This document shows positions 34,951-45,452 of a stretch of 64,000 nucleotides of DNA, piece by piece. Positions within the stretch are counted from its first letter, which is position 1. Each line of letters opens with the position of its first letter. The notes below the pieces were generated by a model. It was not told the origin of the DNA, did not search any database, and worked only from the letters and a program-made list of their open reading frames with translations. The stretch covers positions 868,001-932,000 of the forward strand of contig NZ_JAUSZZ010000001.1 in assembly GCF_030818075.1 (NCBI RefSeq), given 5' to 3'. This DNA is from Microbacterium proteolyticum. Lineage in GTDB: Bacteria; Actinomycetota; Actinomycetes; Actinomycetales; Microbacteriaceae. Position numbers and translations under genes: made by a program.

Positions 34951-35343
34951 AGCATCCTCCTGGTGGTCGGGCGCGAGGTGCGCCGCGTCCGCGGGGGGTT
35001 GCCCGCGGTCCCATGCTCACGACACGCGATAAAGGAGGACTAAGCCCAATGCGAGAAGGTTCTTAGAGACCGCGCCGCACAGCCGTCGGCGGCGCCCACG
35101 CGCGACGGTCGGCGCCACCGTCGGCCGGGGGAACGGCGTCGGCCGCCGCCCCGCGCGGCTATCAGCGCCCGGTGGGGCCGGTTCCGTGCGCGGGTCGGCG
35201 CGGGACGTGCCGCCGTCGGCCCGGCGGAACGTCGACGACCGCCGCCCCGCGCGGGCATGCGCGGACCGGGGGATGACGCTCGGCGACCGGTCGACGCCGC
35301 GGTCCGCGGTCGCCAGGCTGAGCGGATGCCGCGACCGCGCCGG
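34951..35343. other. 393-bp intergenic region with an AT-richer core, likely operon promoter
   Basis: An AT-richer patch at about 35025-35065 (minus strand reads TTCTCGCATTGGG, then TTAGTCCTCCTTTATCG) is the best candidate promoter region for the glycosyltransferase operon. On the plus strand the same patch contains AAAGGAGGA at 35032-35040 and, 8 nt on, a five-codon frame (ATG 35049, MREGS, stop). The rest is GC-rich with CGGCGCGCGGGACG-type repeats and no gene. Confidence 0.4.
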
Positions 35344-36669
35344 TCAGCCCCGGCCGGCCTCCGCGCGCAGCACGTCGGCGAGCACGTCGAGACCGCGGTG
35401 CGCGTCGGCGTCGCCGATCACGGCGGGCGGCACGACGTGCACGCGGTTGTCGGCGGTGAAGCCGAGGACGCCGCGCTCGAGCATCGCGGCCTTGATCGCG
35501 CCGACGCGGGCGGCGGCGAGCGGCTCGCGGGTGGTGGGATCGGCGACGAGCTCGACGGCCCAGAACACGCCGCTGCCGCGCACCTCGCCGACGAGCGGCG
35601 ACTCCTCGGCCAACGCGTGCAGGCGGGGGCCGATGACCTCGGCGCCGATGCGGCGGGCGTTCTCGATGACACCCTCGTCGGCCATCGCCTCCTGCGCGGC
35701 GACGATCGAGGCCGCGGCGAGCGGGTGGCCCGAGTACGTCAGGCCACCCGGGAAGACGCGGTCGTCGAACACCGAGGCGATGGCATCCGAGATGATGACG
35801 CCGCCGACGGGCACGTAGCCGGAGTTCACACCCTTGGCGAAGGTGATGAGGTCGGGACGCACATCGAAGGCATCGAACGCGAACCACTCGCCCGTGCGCG
35901 CGAAGCCCGCCATGACCTCGTCGAGGATGAGCAGGATGCCGTAGCGGTCGGCGATGGCGCGGACGCCGGCGAGGTAGCCGGGCGGCGGGACCAGGATGCC
36001 GGCGGTGCCGGGGATGGTCTCGAACAGGAACGCCGCGATGGTGTCGGGGCCCTCGGCCTGCACGGTGCGCTCGAGGTGACGCAGCGCCCGCTCGCACTCC
36101 TGCTCCGGGGTCTCGGCCCAGAACTCGGAGCGGTACAGGTAGGGGCCGAAGACGTGCACGTGAGCGCGCGAGTACTCGTTCGGCATCCGTCGCCAGTCGC
36201 CGGTGGCGACGATGGCTGCGCCCGTGTTGCCGTGGTACGAGCGGTAGTGGGAGACGACCTTGTCGCGCCCGGTGGCCAGGCGGGCCATGCGGATGGCGTT
36301 CTCGTTGGCATCCGCGCCGCCGTTCGTGAAGAAGACCTTGCGGAAGCCCTCCGGGGCGCGCTTCAGGATCAGCTCGGCGGCGTGGGCCCGGGTCTCACTC
36401 GCGTGGGCGGGCGCGACGGTGGTCAGCTGGGCGGCTTGCTCCTGGATCGCCGCGACCACGCGGGGATGCTGATGCCCGATGTTGACGTTGACCAGCATGC
36501 TCGAGAAGTCGAGGTAGCGCCGCCCGTCGGCGTCCCACACCTCCACGCCCGACCCTCCGGCCAGGGGCAGCGGGGCGAGCGCCGCCTGCGCGGACCACGA
36601 GTGGAAGACGCTCCGGCGGTCGCGCTCGCTGATCTCGGCATTGCGGGTGGTCGTCGAAGGAGTCGCCAT
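35344..36669 (-). CDS. Class III omega-amino acid aminotransferase
   Basis: 441 residues, PLP fold type I subgroup II. LDFSSMLVNVNIGHQHPRV, FFTNGGADANENAIRMAR, the PLP Asp in LILDEVMAGFARTGEWFAF and the Schiff-base Lys in ITFAKGVNSGYVPVGG are all present. Such enzymes move an amino group from beta-alanine, beta-aminoisobutyrate or GABA to pyruvate or 2-oxoglutarate. Divergent from a PucR regulator 85 bp away and near a CoA-acylating semialdehyde dehydrogenase, which together favour a beta-amino acid substrate. Confidence 0.88.
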   Translation of the reverse strand: MATPSTTTRNAEISERDRRSVFHSWSAQAALAPLPLAGGSGVEVWDADGRRYLDFSSMLVNVNIGHQHPRVVAAIQEQAAQLTTVAPAHASETRAHAAELILKRAPEGFRKVFFTNGGADANENAIRMARLATGRDKVVSHYRSYHGNTGAAIVATGDWRRMPNEYSRAHVHVFGPYLYRSEFWAETPEQECERALRHLERTVQAEGPDTIAAFLFETIPGTAGILVPPPGYLAGVRAIADRYGILLILDEVMAGFARTGEWFAFDAFDVRPDLITFAKGVNSGYVPVGGVIISDAIASVFDDRVFPGGLTYSGHPLAAASIVAAQEAMADEGVIENARRIGAEVIGPRLHALAEESPLVGEVRGSGVFWAVELVADPTTREPLAAARVGAIKAAMLERGVLGFTADNRVHVVPPAVIGDADAHRGLDVLADVLRAEAGRG

Positions 36670-36754
36670 GTCACCAGTGTGCGACGGGCCGTCGCCGTAC
36701 GCCGATCACGGATTCGTCGGTAACCTCGTCCCACGCTCGACAGATTGGCCACTC

Positions 36755-38275
36755 ATGCCGGCATCCCTCCGCGGACTCCTCGAGGCCGACGCGTTCGACC
36801 TGCGCCCGCTCACGCCGATCACCGACGACGCACTCGACCGCCCGATCTCGTGGGTGCACAGCTCCGACATGCTCGACCCCACCCCGTGGCTCGAGCGGGG
36901 CAACCTGCTGCTCACGAATGGCGCGCAGTTCGCGTCGGATCCGGATGCCGCGGAGGTCGCGGCCTATTGCCGGCGGCTGCGCGAACTGGGGGCTGCCGGG
37001 CTGGGCTTCGCGGTCGACATCATCCATCCGGAGGTCCCCGCCGCGGTCGTCGCGGCGTGCGTGCGCGAGGGGCTGCCGATCATCCAGATCGCCGGGCCCG
37101 TACCGTTCATCGGCATCATCCGGCTGGTGGCGGACCTCATCGCGGCCGAGCGGGCCGCGCGCTTCTCGTGGCTGCTCGACGCGCAGCGGTCGGTCGCGCG
37201 CGCCGCGGTGCGCGACGACGGGCTGCGCGAGATCCTCCGCACGCTCTCCCGGCTGCTCGGCACCTGGGTGGAGCTCTACGACGCGGCGGGGGCGCGCATC
37301 GCGCTGCCCGGCCTCGATCCCGTTCCACCGGCGCTCGAAGCCGCCGTGGGTCGGGAGGTGCGGATGCTGCTGCAACGACGCACGGCCGCGAGCCTGCTGA
37401 TCCCCCCGCCCGACGGCGCGCTGCTGCAGACGATCGGGCAGAGCTCGCGGCTTCGCGGGGTGCTCGCCGTGGGGGCCCGCGAACCCCTCGATCCGGCCGG
37501 GAAGGACCTGGTCGCAACGGTGGTGGCGCTGGCCAGCGTGGCGCTGGAGCAGCAGCGGCAGCTGCAGGGCGCACTTCGCGGCGTTCGCGAGAGCGTCGTC
37601 GAGCTGCTGATGAGCGAGCAGGCCGGTGCCGCCCGGAAGGTCGCCGACATCGCGCTCGGCGGACTGCCGGCGGGTTCGACGCACGTCGCGGTGGCACCGG
37701 GGGCGGCGGATGCGGCCGGTCTTCTCGACGAGCTCGACATCGTCGCGGCGACGCCCGAACACCTGTTCCACGCCCGACACGGCGCCGACGTCGTCGTGAT
37801 CTACGGCGACGGCGACGAGGCGCGGGAGGGGGTGGCGGCGCTCGTCGAACGGCGCGGTCTGCGCGTCGGCTCGTCGCCGCACGCCCCCGGCGAGTCCTTC
37901 GCGACGGCCGTTCGCCAGGCCGCGTATGCGTCGCGCTCCGCGGTGCCGGGGCGCGTGAACGCGTGGGACGCCCTGCCCGGGCGCGTCCTGGTCGGAGCGC
38001 TGCGCGAGGGCGGCGGTGAGCTGCTCGCGCAGAGCCTGCTGCGACCGCTCGACGCGTTGGCAAGCGACGAACGCCGACGGCTGCGCGACTCCGCACGCGC
38101 GTGGATCGAGGCGAACGGCGCCTGGGATCCGGCCGCGCGGGCGCTCGGCATCCATCGCCACACGCTGAAGGCGCGGATCGCGCAGCTCGAACGCGTCATC
38201 GAGCTCGATCTGTCGACGTTCGCCGGTCGCGCCGAGCTCTGGGCCGCGCTGGAGCTGCACACGCCGAGCGCGTGA
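36755..38275 (+). CDS. PucR-family transcriptional regulator
   Basis: 506 residues. N-terminal PucR ligand domain (RGLLEADAFDLRPLTP, WVHSSDMLDPTPWLERGNLLLTNG), central region, and a C-terminal PucR helix-turn-helix (DSARAWIEANGAWDPAARAL, HRHTLKARIAQLERVIELDL). PucR proteins respond to nitrogen-catabolic intermediates. ATG 36755 is the most natural start; the frame is open upstream into the divergent gene. Its stop codon lies inside the first copy of repeat family C. Likely controls the divergent aminotransferase gene and perhaps the convergent dehydrogenase gene. Confidence 0.9.
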   Translation: MPASLRGLLEADAFDLRPLTPITDDALDRPISWVHSSDMLDPTPWLERGNLLLTNGAQFASDPDAAEVAAYCRRLRELGAAGLGFAVDIIHPEVPAAVVAACVREGLPIIQIAGPVPFIGIIRLVADLIAAERAARFSWLLDAQRSVARAAVRDDGLREILRTLSRLLGTWVELYDAAGARIALPGLDPVPPALEAAVGREVRMLLQRRTAASLLIPPPDGALLQTIGQSSRLRGVLAVGAREPLDPAGKDLVATVVALASVALEQQRQLQGALRGVRESVVELLMSEQAGAARKVADIALGGLPAGSTHVAVAPGAADAAGLLDELDIVAATPEHLFHARHGADVVVIYGDGDEAREGVAALVERRGLRVGSSPHAPGESFATAVRQAAYASRSAVPGRVNAWDALPGRVLVGALREGGGELLAQSLLRPLDALASDERRRLRDSARAWIEANGAWDPAARALGIHRHTLKARIAQLERVIELDLSTFAGRAELWAALELHTPSA

Positions 38276-38435
38276 GGGGTCAGGAAGTGTCGCCCCGCGC
38301 ATGATCCGCCCTCGCCGCGCGCCGCCCCCGTCTGCGATGCGCCCTGCCCGCGCATGACCCGTCAGTGACGCGCGTGAGGGGTCAGGAAGTGTCGCCCCGG
38401 CGCGCTCGCGGCGACACTTTCTGACCCCTCACGCG
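38270..38435. repeat. Hairpin repeat family C between convergent genes
   Basis: GCGTGAGGGGTCAGGAAGTG occurs at 38270 and again at about 38372, both continuing TCGCCCCG. The second is followed by its reverse complement (GCGACACTTTCTGACCCC, then TCACGCG) ending at 38435, giving a 25-bp stem with one mismatch. The first copy includes the pucR stop codon TGA. It sits between the convergent pucR and dehydrogenase genes and may serve as a two-way terminator, though no T tract is present. Confidence 0.85.
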
Positions 38436-38452
38436 AGGACGGGCGGAGGGCC

Positions 38453-39967
<1,515 letters not shown>

Positions 39968-40110
39968 GCGTTCAGTAAACGCCGGGAGACTCCCGATGCG
40001 CCCCCGCCAAACCGGCGGGACCCAGGACGTTCGCGGGACAGTTCGGCAGAGGTGTTGCGCGGCGGAGAGGGCGTCTTGCTGAGAACATCGTTTGGCTTGC
40101 CCGCTGAGTT

Positions 40111-40125
40111 TGAGAACGATTATCA
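40111..40125 (+). promoter_or_regulatory. Zur/Fur-type operator upstream of znuA
   Basis: TGAGAACGATTATCA is an imperfect 7-1-7 palindrome that closely follows actinobacterial Zur boxes (TGAAAATGATTTTCA-like). It lies 19 bp before the znuA ATG. A weaker half match (TGAGAACATCGTTT) occurs at about 40080. It should repress znuACB when zinc is sufficient. Confidence 0.8.
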
Positions 40126-40144
40126 CCGCCGTTACGGTGTCCGT

Positions 40145-41179
40145 ATGACCCGTCGCATTCTCGCCCCCGCCGTGCTCGGTGCTGCCTCCGTCCTCGCGCT
40201 CGCCGGTTGCGCCGGTGGTGCTCCCTCCTCCTCCGTCTCGGGTGCCGCCGAAGACGGCAAGATCGCCGTCGTGGCATCCACCGACGTGTACGGCTCGATC
40301 GCCGAGGCCATCGGCGGCGACTACGTCGACGTCACCTCGATCATCACCTCGTCGTCGCAGGACCCCCACGAGTACGAGGCGACCGCGCAAGACCAGCTGA
40401 CGCTGAAGAACGCCGGTCTCGTGATCGAGAACGGCGCCGGCTACGACTCGTTCATGGAGTCCCTGATCGAGGCGAGCGGCACCACCGCTTCCGTCATCAC
40501 GGCCGTCGAGTTCAACCACGACTACCCGGGCGCCGCGTCGCACGACGACGCGCACGGCGACGAGGCGACCGCCGAGCCGAGCGCGAGCGCCGACGAGCAC
40601 GCCGAGGGCGACGGCCACGACCACGCCGAGGGCGACGGCCACGACCACATCGAGGGCTTCAACGAGCACGTCTGGTACGACCCGCACACGGTCGAAGACC
40701 TCGTGAACGAGATCGCCGAGCACCTCGGCGAACTCGCCCCCGACCACGCGGCCGACTTCACGGCCAACGCCGAAGCCTTCACGGGCGAGATCGCCGGACT
40801 CGAGGACTCCCTCGACCAGATCAAGGCGAAGGATGCCGGAGCGAAGGTCTTCGTGACCGAGCCGGTGCCCGTGTACCTCATCGACGCGGCCGGGCTCGAC
40901 AACGCGACGCCGAACGAGTTCAGCGAGTCGGTCGAGGAGGGCCAGGACGTGCCGCCGGCGACCCTGCTCGAGTCGCTGCAGCTGCTCGATTCGGGTCAGG
41001 TCCGCGTCATGATCGTCAACCCGCAGACCGGCGGCGCCGAGACGACCCAGGTCGTGGACGAGGCGAAGTCCAAGAACATCCCGGTGATCGAGTTCACCGA
41101 GACGCTCCCCGAGGGTCAGACTTACATCTCGTGGATGCAGAGCAACATCACGGCGCTGTCCGACGCGCTGGCGGCGTGA
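40145..41179 (+). CDS. znuA: Zinc ABC transporter substrate-binding lipoprotein
   Basis: 344 residues. Signal peptide with lipobox ALAGCAGG; then the metal-binding cluster A-I pattern VVASTDVYGSIAEAIGG, DPHEYEATAQD, HVWYDPHTVEDLV and NPQTGGAET. A His/Asp/Glu-rich loop (about 135-170, repeated EGDGHDHAEGDGHDH) is typical of zinc rather than manganese carriers. First gene of znuA-znuC-znuB, behind a Zur box. The ATG at 40145 gives the correct signal peptide. Confidence 0.94.
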   Translation: MTRRILAPAVLGAASVLALAGCAGGAPSSSVSGAAEDGKIAVVASTDVYGSIAEAIGGDYVDVTSIITSSSQDPHEYEATAQDQLTLKNAGLVIENGAGYDSFMESLIEASGTTASVITAVEFNHDYPGAASHDDAHGDEATAEPSASADEHAEGDGHDHAEGDGHDHIEGFNEHVWYDPHTVEDLVNEIAEHLGELAPDHAADFTANAEAFTGEIAGLEDSLDQIKAKDAGAKVFVTEPVPVYLIDAAGLDNATPNEFSESVEEGQDVPPATLLESLQLLDSGQVRVMIVNPQTGGAETTQVVDEAKSKNIPVIEFTETLPEGQTYISWMQSNITALSDALAA

Positions 41180-41991
41180 CCGCCGGAGCGCCGCTGCGCA
41201 TCCGCGGCGCCGCGCTCGAGCGGGGCGGCACCGAGCTGTGGTCCGGGCTCGACCTCGAGGTCGAGCCCGGAGAGCTCGTTGCGGTGCTCGGGCCCAGCGG
41301 TTCGGGGAAGACGACGCTGCTGCGCGCGATCCTCGGCCTCGAGCGGCTGAGCGCGGGGTGCATCGAGGCGCTCGGCGCACCCGTGCGCCGCGCGGGCAAC
41401 CGCCGCATCGGGTACATCCCTCAGCAGCGTCCGCTGCCGCGCGAGACACCCCTGCGGGGCCGCGACATCGTGGGCCTCGGCGTCGACGGGCATCGGCTCG
41501 GCCTGCCGCTGTCGCGCAAGAAGGACCGCGCGCGCATCGACGACCTGCTCGAAGCCGTCGGGGCGAGCGCCTTCGGCGACCGTCCGGTCGGGCTCCTGTC
41601 CGGCGGCGAGCAGCAGCGTCTGCGGGTGGGCCAGGCCCTGGCCGACGACCCCGCGCTGCTGCTGTGCGACGAGCCGCTGACCAGCCTCGACCTCGCCAAC
41701 CAGCAGGCCGTCGTCCGCCTGATCGACCGGCATCGTCGCGAGCGCGACGCAGCCGTCCTGCTGGTCACGCACGACATCAATCCCGTGCTGTCGCGGGTCG
41801 ACCGCATCCTTTACATCGCCCACGGCCGCTTCACCCTGGGTGTGCCCGAGCAGGTGCTGACCACTGAGACCCTCAGCGCCCTCTACGGCGCCCCCGTCTA
41901 CGTGGTGCGCGCCGGCGGGCAGCTCATCGTCGTGGGGGCACCGGATGCCGATGAAGCCCATCACCACCACCATGACGAGGACCACGCATGA
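41176..41991 (+). CDS. znuC: Zinc ABC transporter ATP-binding protein
   Basis: 271 residues. Walker A GPSGSGKTT, signature LLSGGEQQRL, Walker B LLLCDEPLTSLD and switch His in LVTHDIN. The C-terminus ends in a His-rich tail (DEAHHHHHDEDHA) that may bind zinc. GTG start overlaps the znuA stop (GTGA) and the end overlaps the znuB ATG, so the operon is coupled throughout. Confidence 0.94.
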   Translation: MTAGAPLRIRGAALERGGTELWSGLDLEVEPGELVAVLGPSGSGKTTLLRAILGLERLSAGCIEALGAPVRRAGNRRIGYIPQQRPLPRETPLRGRDIVGLGVDGHRLGLPLSRKKDRARIDDLLEAVGASAFGDRPVGLLSGGEQQRLRVGQALADDPALLLCDEPLTSLDLANQQAVVRLIDRHRRERDAAVLLVTHDINPVLSRVDRILYIAHGRFTLGVPEQVLTTETLSALYGAPVYVVRAGGQLIVVGAPDADEAHHHHHDEDHA

Positions 41992-42848
41992 ACTGGGCGG
42001 ATGTCGGCGACGCGCTCTTCGGCGGGGTGAGCCAGTACGGCGCGATCCTCGAGCTCGTGCAGAACTCCGTCTACGCGGGTGCCGTGCTCGGCCTCGTCGG
42101 CGGCCTCATCGGCGTCTTCGTCATGCAGCGCGACATGGCCTTCGCCGTGCACGGCATCAGCGAGCTGTCGTTCGCGGGAGCAGCGGTGGCGCTCCTGGTC
42201 GGATTCGACGTCGTCTCGGGGTCGATCGTGGGCTCGCTCATCGCCGCGGCGCTCATCGGCCTGCTCGGCGCGCGTGCGCGTGACCGCAACTCGATCATCG
42301 GCGTGCTCATGCCGTTCGGGCTGGGTGTCGGCATCCTGTGCCTGTCGCTCTACAACGGCCGCAGCGCCACCCGCTTCAGCCTGCTCACCGGTCAGATCGT
42401 GTCGGTGCAGAGCGAGCAGCTCGGCTGGCTGGTCGTCATCGGCGTCGCGGTCCTCGTCGCCCTCCTGCTCATCTGGCGTCCCCTGCGGTTCGATTCGCTC
42501 GACCCGCAGTCCGCGGCGGCGCGCGGGGTGCCCACCACCGCGGTGTCCCTGGCGTTCATGCTGCTGCTCGGACTCATCGTGGCGGTCGCGGTGCACATCA
42601 TCGGCGCCCTGCTCGTGATGGCGCTGCTGGTCACCCCCGCCGCGGCCGCGATGCGCGTGGCATCCGGTCCGCTCTCGGTGCCCGTGCTGGCGGCGCTGTT
42701 CGGCTTCGTCTCCGCCGTGGGCGGGGTCCTCCTCGCCGTCGCGGGGACTCTGCCGGTCAGCCCGTACATCACGACGATCTCGTTCGCGATCTATCTCGTG
42801 TGCCGCCTGGTCGGCGCACGTCGCGAGCGCACGACCCGCGCCTTCTGA
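41988..42848 (+). CDS. znuB: Zinc ABC transporter permease
   Basis: 286-residue ABC-3 family permease with about eight hydrophobic helices. Opening SQYGAILELVQNSVYAGAVLGL, then HGISELSFAGAAVALL (the conserved ABC-3 loop) and GALLVMALLVTPAAAA near the C-terminal third are characteristic. It overlaps znuC by 4 bp. Confidence 0.93.
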   Translation: MNWADVGDALFGGVSQYGAILELVQNSVYAGAVLGLVGGLIGVFVMQRDMAFAVHGISELSFAGAAVALLVGFDVVSGSIVGSLIAAALIGLLGARARDRNSIIGVLMPFGLGVGILCLSLYNGRSATRFSLLTGQIVSVQSEQLGWLVVIGVAVLVALLLIWRPLRFDSLDPQSAAARGVPTTAVSLAFMLLLGLIVAVAVHIIGALLVMALLVTPAAAAMRVASGPLSVPVLAALFGFVSAVGGVLLAVAGTLPVSPYITTISFAIYLVCRLVGARRERTTRAF

Positions 42849-42896
42849 CCGCGGCGGGCGGCGCGCGCCCCACGATCGCGAGCGGCGCTCGCCTCG

Positions 42897-43102
42897 GCCG
42901 GAGGGCCGCGCGTCCCACGCCGGAGGGCCGCGCCCCGCGCCCGGGGGCCGCGCGCCCCACGCCGGAGGGCCGCGCGTCCCACGCCGGAGGGCCGCGCCCC
43001 GCGCCCGGGGGCCGCGCCCCGCACCCGGGGGCCGCGCGCCCCCGCACCCGGGGGCCGCGCGCCACGCGCCCGGAGGCCGCGCGCCCCACGTCCGGGGGGT
43101 GG
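42897..43102. repeat. GC-rich tandem array, nine to ten units of 20-23 bp
   Basis: Units built on GCCGGAGGGCCGCGCGTCCC alternate with GCCCGGGGGCCGCGCCCCGC forms. Units 1-3 are repeated almost exactly as units 4-6, giving a higher-order repeat. It fills most of the gap between znuB and zur. Long open frames on the minus strand through it are repeat artefacts. Confidence 0.85.
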
Positions 43103-43173
43103 TGGAGCGACCGGGCGGAAGACGGTCGACGACGCCCAGCCGATTCACCGATCGCGCCGATAGACTCGCGGCC

Positions 43174-43587
43174 ATGGTTCAGCGCAATACGTGGCAGCGC
43201 GAACGCGTGCGTGAAGCCCTGTCGGGTGCAGGCGGGTTCGTCAGCGCGCAGACGCTGCACGCCACCCTGCGCGACGAGAACACCGGCATCGGCCTGGCCA
43301 CCGTGTACCGCACGCTCGCGGGCCTCGCGGCGCGCGGTGACGCCGACTCTCTGCAGAGCCCCGACGGGGAGAACCTCTTCCGCGCGTGCGAGACGCGCGG
43401 TCACCACCACCACCTCATCTGCCGGTCGTGCGGCAAAGCGGTCGAGATCGCCGCGACCGACGTCGAGGAGTGGGCGCACCGCACCGCCGCGCAGCACGGT
43501 TTCAGCGAGGCCGAGCACGTCGTCGACATCTTCGGCATCTGCGCGGATTGCGCCCGCGACCGGACTCGCGAGCGTGGCGACGAGTAG
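43174..43587 (+). CDS. zur: Fur-family zinc uptake regulator
   Basis: 137 residues. N-terminal winged helix (WQRERVREALSGAGGFVSAQTLHATLRD, IGLATVYRTLAGLA) and metal domain with HHHHLICRSCGKAVEI and ICADC, i.e. both Cys-x2-Cys pairs of the structural zinc site. Position directly after znuACB makes Zur the best assignment within the family. The next gene starts within its last codons (14-bp overlap). Confidence 0.9.
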   Translation: MVQRNTWQRERVREALSGAGGFVSAQTLHATLRDENTGIGLATVYRTLAGLAARGDADSLQSPDGENLFRACETRGHHHHLICRSCGKAVEIAATDVEEWAHRTAAQHGFSEAEHVVDIFGICADCARDRTRERGDE

Positions 43588-44602
43588 TCGCACCACGGCA
43601 CCGCCGTCGCAGCGCTCGGGCGCTTCCCGCACCCTCGTCGCTGTCGGCCTGGGTGTCGTCGTGGTCGCGGCGCTGTTCCTGGTCGACGCGCTCGCCCCGG
43701 CCTTCTTCGCCGCGCCCCTGCCCACGCGCGCGCAGGACGGACTCACCCTGGCGCTGAGCGTGCTGATCGAGTCGCTGCCGTTCGTCGTCCTGGGCGTGGT
43801 GCTCTCGATCATCGTGCAGGTGTGGGTGCCTCCGGGCACGATCGAACGGTGGATGCCGCGCGCGCCCTGGGCGCGCCGGGCGGTGCTGTCGCTCCTGGGC
43901 ATGTTCATCCCGGTCTGCGAGTGCGGCAACGTGCCGTTCGCCCGTGGCCTGCTCATGCGCGGCTTCGGCGTCTCCGACACGCTGACCTTCCTCGTGGCGG
44001 CGCCGATCGTGAACCCGATCGTCATCATCTCCACGCACGCCGCGTTCGGCTTCAGCGACGGCATCCTCGTCGCGCGCCTCATCGGCGGGTACCTCGTCGC
44101 CAACCTCATCGGGTGGCTGTACAGCCGGCATCCCGATCCCGACAGGCTGCTCACCGAACGCTTCCTCGAGACGTGCGAGATCATCGTGCAGGAGCGCGGC
44201 GACCGCGGCCGCCGCACGCTCGCGCAGTTCGTCGTGGAGCTGCGCTCGGTCATGCCGGCGCTCATCATCGGCTCCCTCCTCGCCGGTGCCGTGCAGGTGC
44301 TCGTGCCCCGCAGCGCCCTGCTGGCGATCGGATCCGACCCGGCGCTGTCGATCGCGGCGATGATGCTGCTCGCGATCGTGGTGTCGCTGTGCTCCAACGT
44401 CGACGCGTTCTTCGCGCTGTCGTTCGCCTCGACGTTCACCCCGGGCTCGATCGTCGCTTTCCTCGTGGTCGGCCCGATCATCGATCTCAAGATGATGGCG
44501 CTGCTGCGGACGACGTTCACCACGCGGGTGCTCGTCGGGATGACGGTGGTCGTCGTGCTGTTCGCCTTCGCGCTGGGAACGGTGGTGAACCTCCTTGTCT
44601 AG
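43574..44602 (+). CDS. YraQ-like permease (UPF0718/DUF318 family)
   Basis: 342-residue membrane protein with about eight helices. The hallmark FIPVCECGNVPFARGLLMRG (conserved Cys-x-Cys-Gly motif in a re-entrant segment) and FLVAAPIVNPIVI are present, with a second CSNVDAFFALSFAS half-motif. GTG start overlaps zur. These permeases are commonly paired with TIGR03943 proteins, as here; a metal or metal-complex transport role is likely from the zinc context but unproven. Confidence 0.88.
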   Translation: MATSSRTTAPPSQRSGASRTLVAVGLGVVVVAALFLVDALAPAFFAAPLPTRAQDGLTLALSVLIESLPFVVLGVVLSIIVQVWVPPGTIERWMPRAPWARRAVLSLLGMFIPVCECGNVPFARGLLMRGFGVSDTLTFLVAAPIVNPIVIISTHAAFGFSDGILVARLIGGYLVANLIGWLYSRHPDPDRLLTERFLETCEIIVQERGDRGRRTLAQFVVELRSVMPALIIGSLLAGAVQVLVPRSALLAIGSDPALSIAAMMLLAIVVSLCSNVDAFFALSFASTFTPGSIVAFLVVGPIIDLKMMALLRTTFTTRVLVGMTVVVVLFAFALGTVVNLLV

Positions 44603-45452
44603 ATCCGCCGCCCTCGCCACCCGCTGGCTCGGCGTGGGGCTCACCGCGTGCCTGTCGATCACCACCATCACGCTGTGGCTCACCGGCCGCATGGCGCTCT
44701 ACATCAACCCCGATTCGGCGTGGTTCGCCGTCGGCATGGCCTTCCTCGCGCTGGTGGGGGCGGTCGCCTCGTTCACGCTGCCGCTCGGCGCCGAGGCCGA
44801 CCACGGGCACGATCACGAGCACGGGCACGCACCGGCGGCCGCCTCGGCGCGGCGCGAGGCGTTCGCCCACGCGGACCACGAGCACGCCGACCCCCTCGAC
44901 GAGCACGACCACGCCGCTCACGAGCACCTGGCCGCCCGCCCGCGCCTGACGCCCGCCGGCATCGCCGCGTTCACCGGCGGCGTCCTGGCCTCGGGAGCCG
45001 TGGTGGCGGTGCTGTTGACACCGGCGGCATCGCTGTCGACCGAACTCGCCGTCTCCCGCGACGTGGGAGCCCCGCCGCTGTTCGCCGGCTCCGACGTCGT
45101 GACCCTCGCGGCGTCGGGCGATACCTCCCGGTTCGGAATCGGCGACTGGTCGGCGGTGTTCGCCCACGCGACCAACCCCGAGACCTTCGACGGCAAACCC
45201 GTCACCCTCACCGGATTCATCACCCCCGGCGGTGACGGCGCCAGCTTCGACCTCACCCGCCTGGTCATCACGCACTGCGTCATCGACGCCCAGACCGCGC
45301 GTCTGCCTGTCGCGGCGTCGGGGGCGGCGCCGGCGACCGGGCAGTGGGTGACGGTCACCGGCACGGTGCGATCCAGCGGCGACGGCCGACTCGAGGTGCA
45401 CGCCGAGCAGGTGGCATCCATCGACGAACCGGCAGATCCCTATGAGTACTGA
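44595..45452 (+). CDS. TIGR03943-type membrane protein, His-rich
   Basis: 285 residues from TTG 44595, overlapping the permease stop. Two or three N-terminal membrane helices with a cytoplasmic or external His/Glu/Asp loop (about 75-118, DHGHDHEHGHA and similar), then helix near 125-145 and a soluble domain with FDGKPVTLTGFITP, LTRLVITHCVIDAQT and GQWVTVTGTVR, the TIGR03943 signature. Partner of the YraQ-like permease. The His-rich loop suggests zinc binding. Confidence 0.85.
   Translation: MSRSAALATRWLGVGLTACLSITTITLWLTGRMALYINPDSAWFAVGMAFLALVGAVASFTLPLGAEADHGHDHEHGHAPAAASARREAFAHADHEHADPLDEHDHAAHEHLAARPRLTPAGIAAFTGGVLASGAVVAVLLTPAASLSTELAVSRDVGAPPLFAGSDVVTLAASGDTSRFGIGDWSAVFAHATNPETFDGKPVTLTGFITPGGDGASFDLTRLVITHCVIDAQTARLPVAASGAAPATGQWVTVTGTVRSSGDGRLEVHAEQVASIDEPADPYEY

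Noticed and set aside
42897..43102. CRISPR array
   Set aside because: Units are contiguous with no unique spacers; it is a simple GC-rich tandem repeat.
42769..44523. Minus-strand frames through the tandem array and the permease
   Set aside because: They read as repeated PPGAGRGPRARG-type peptides from the array; no start signal or family.
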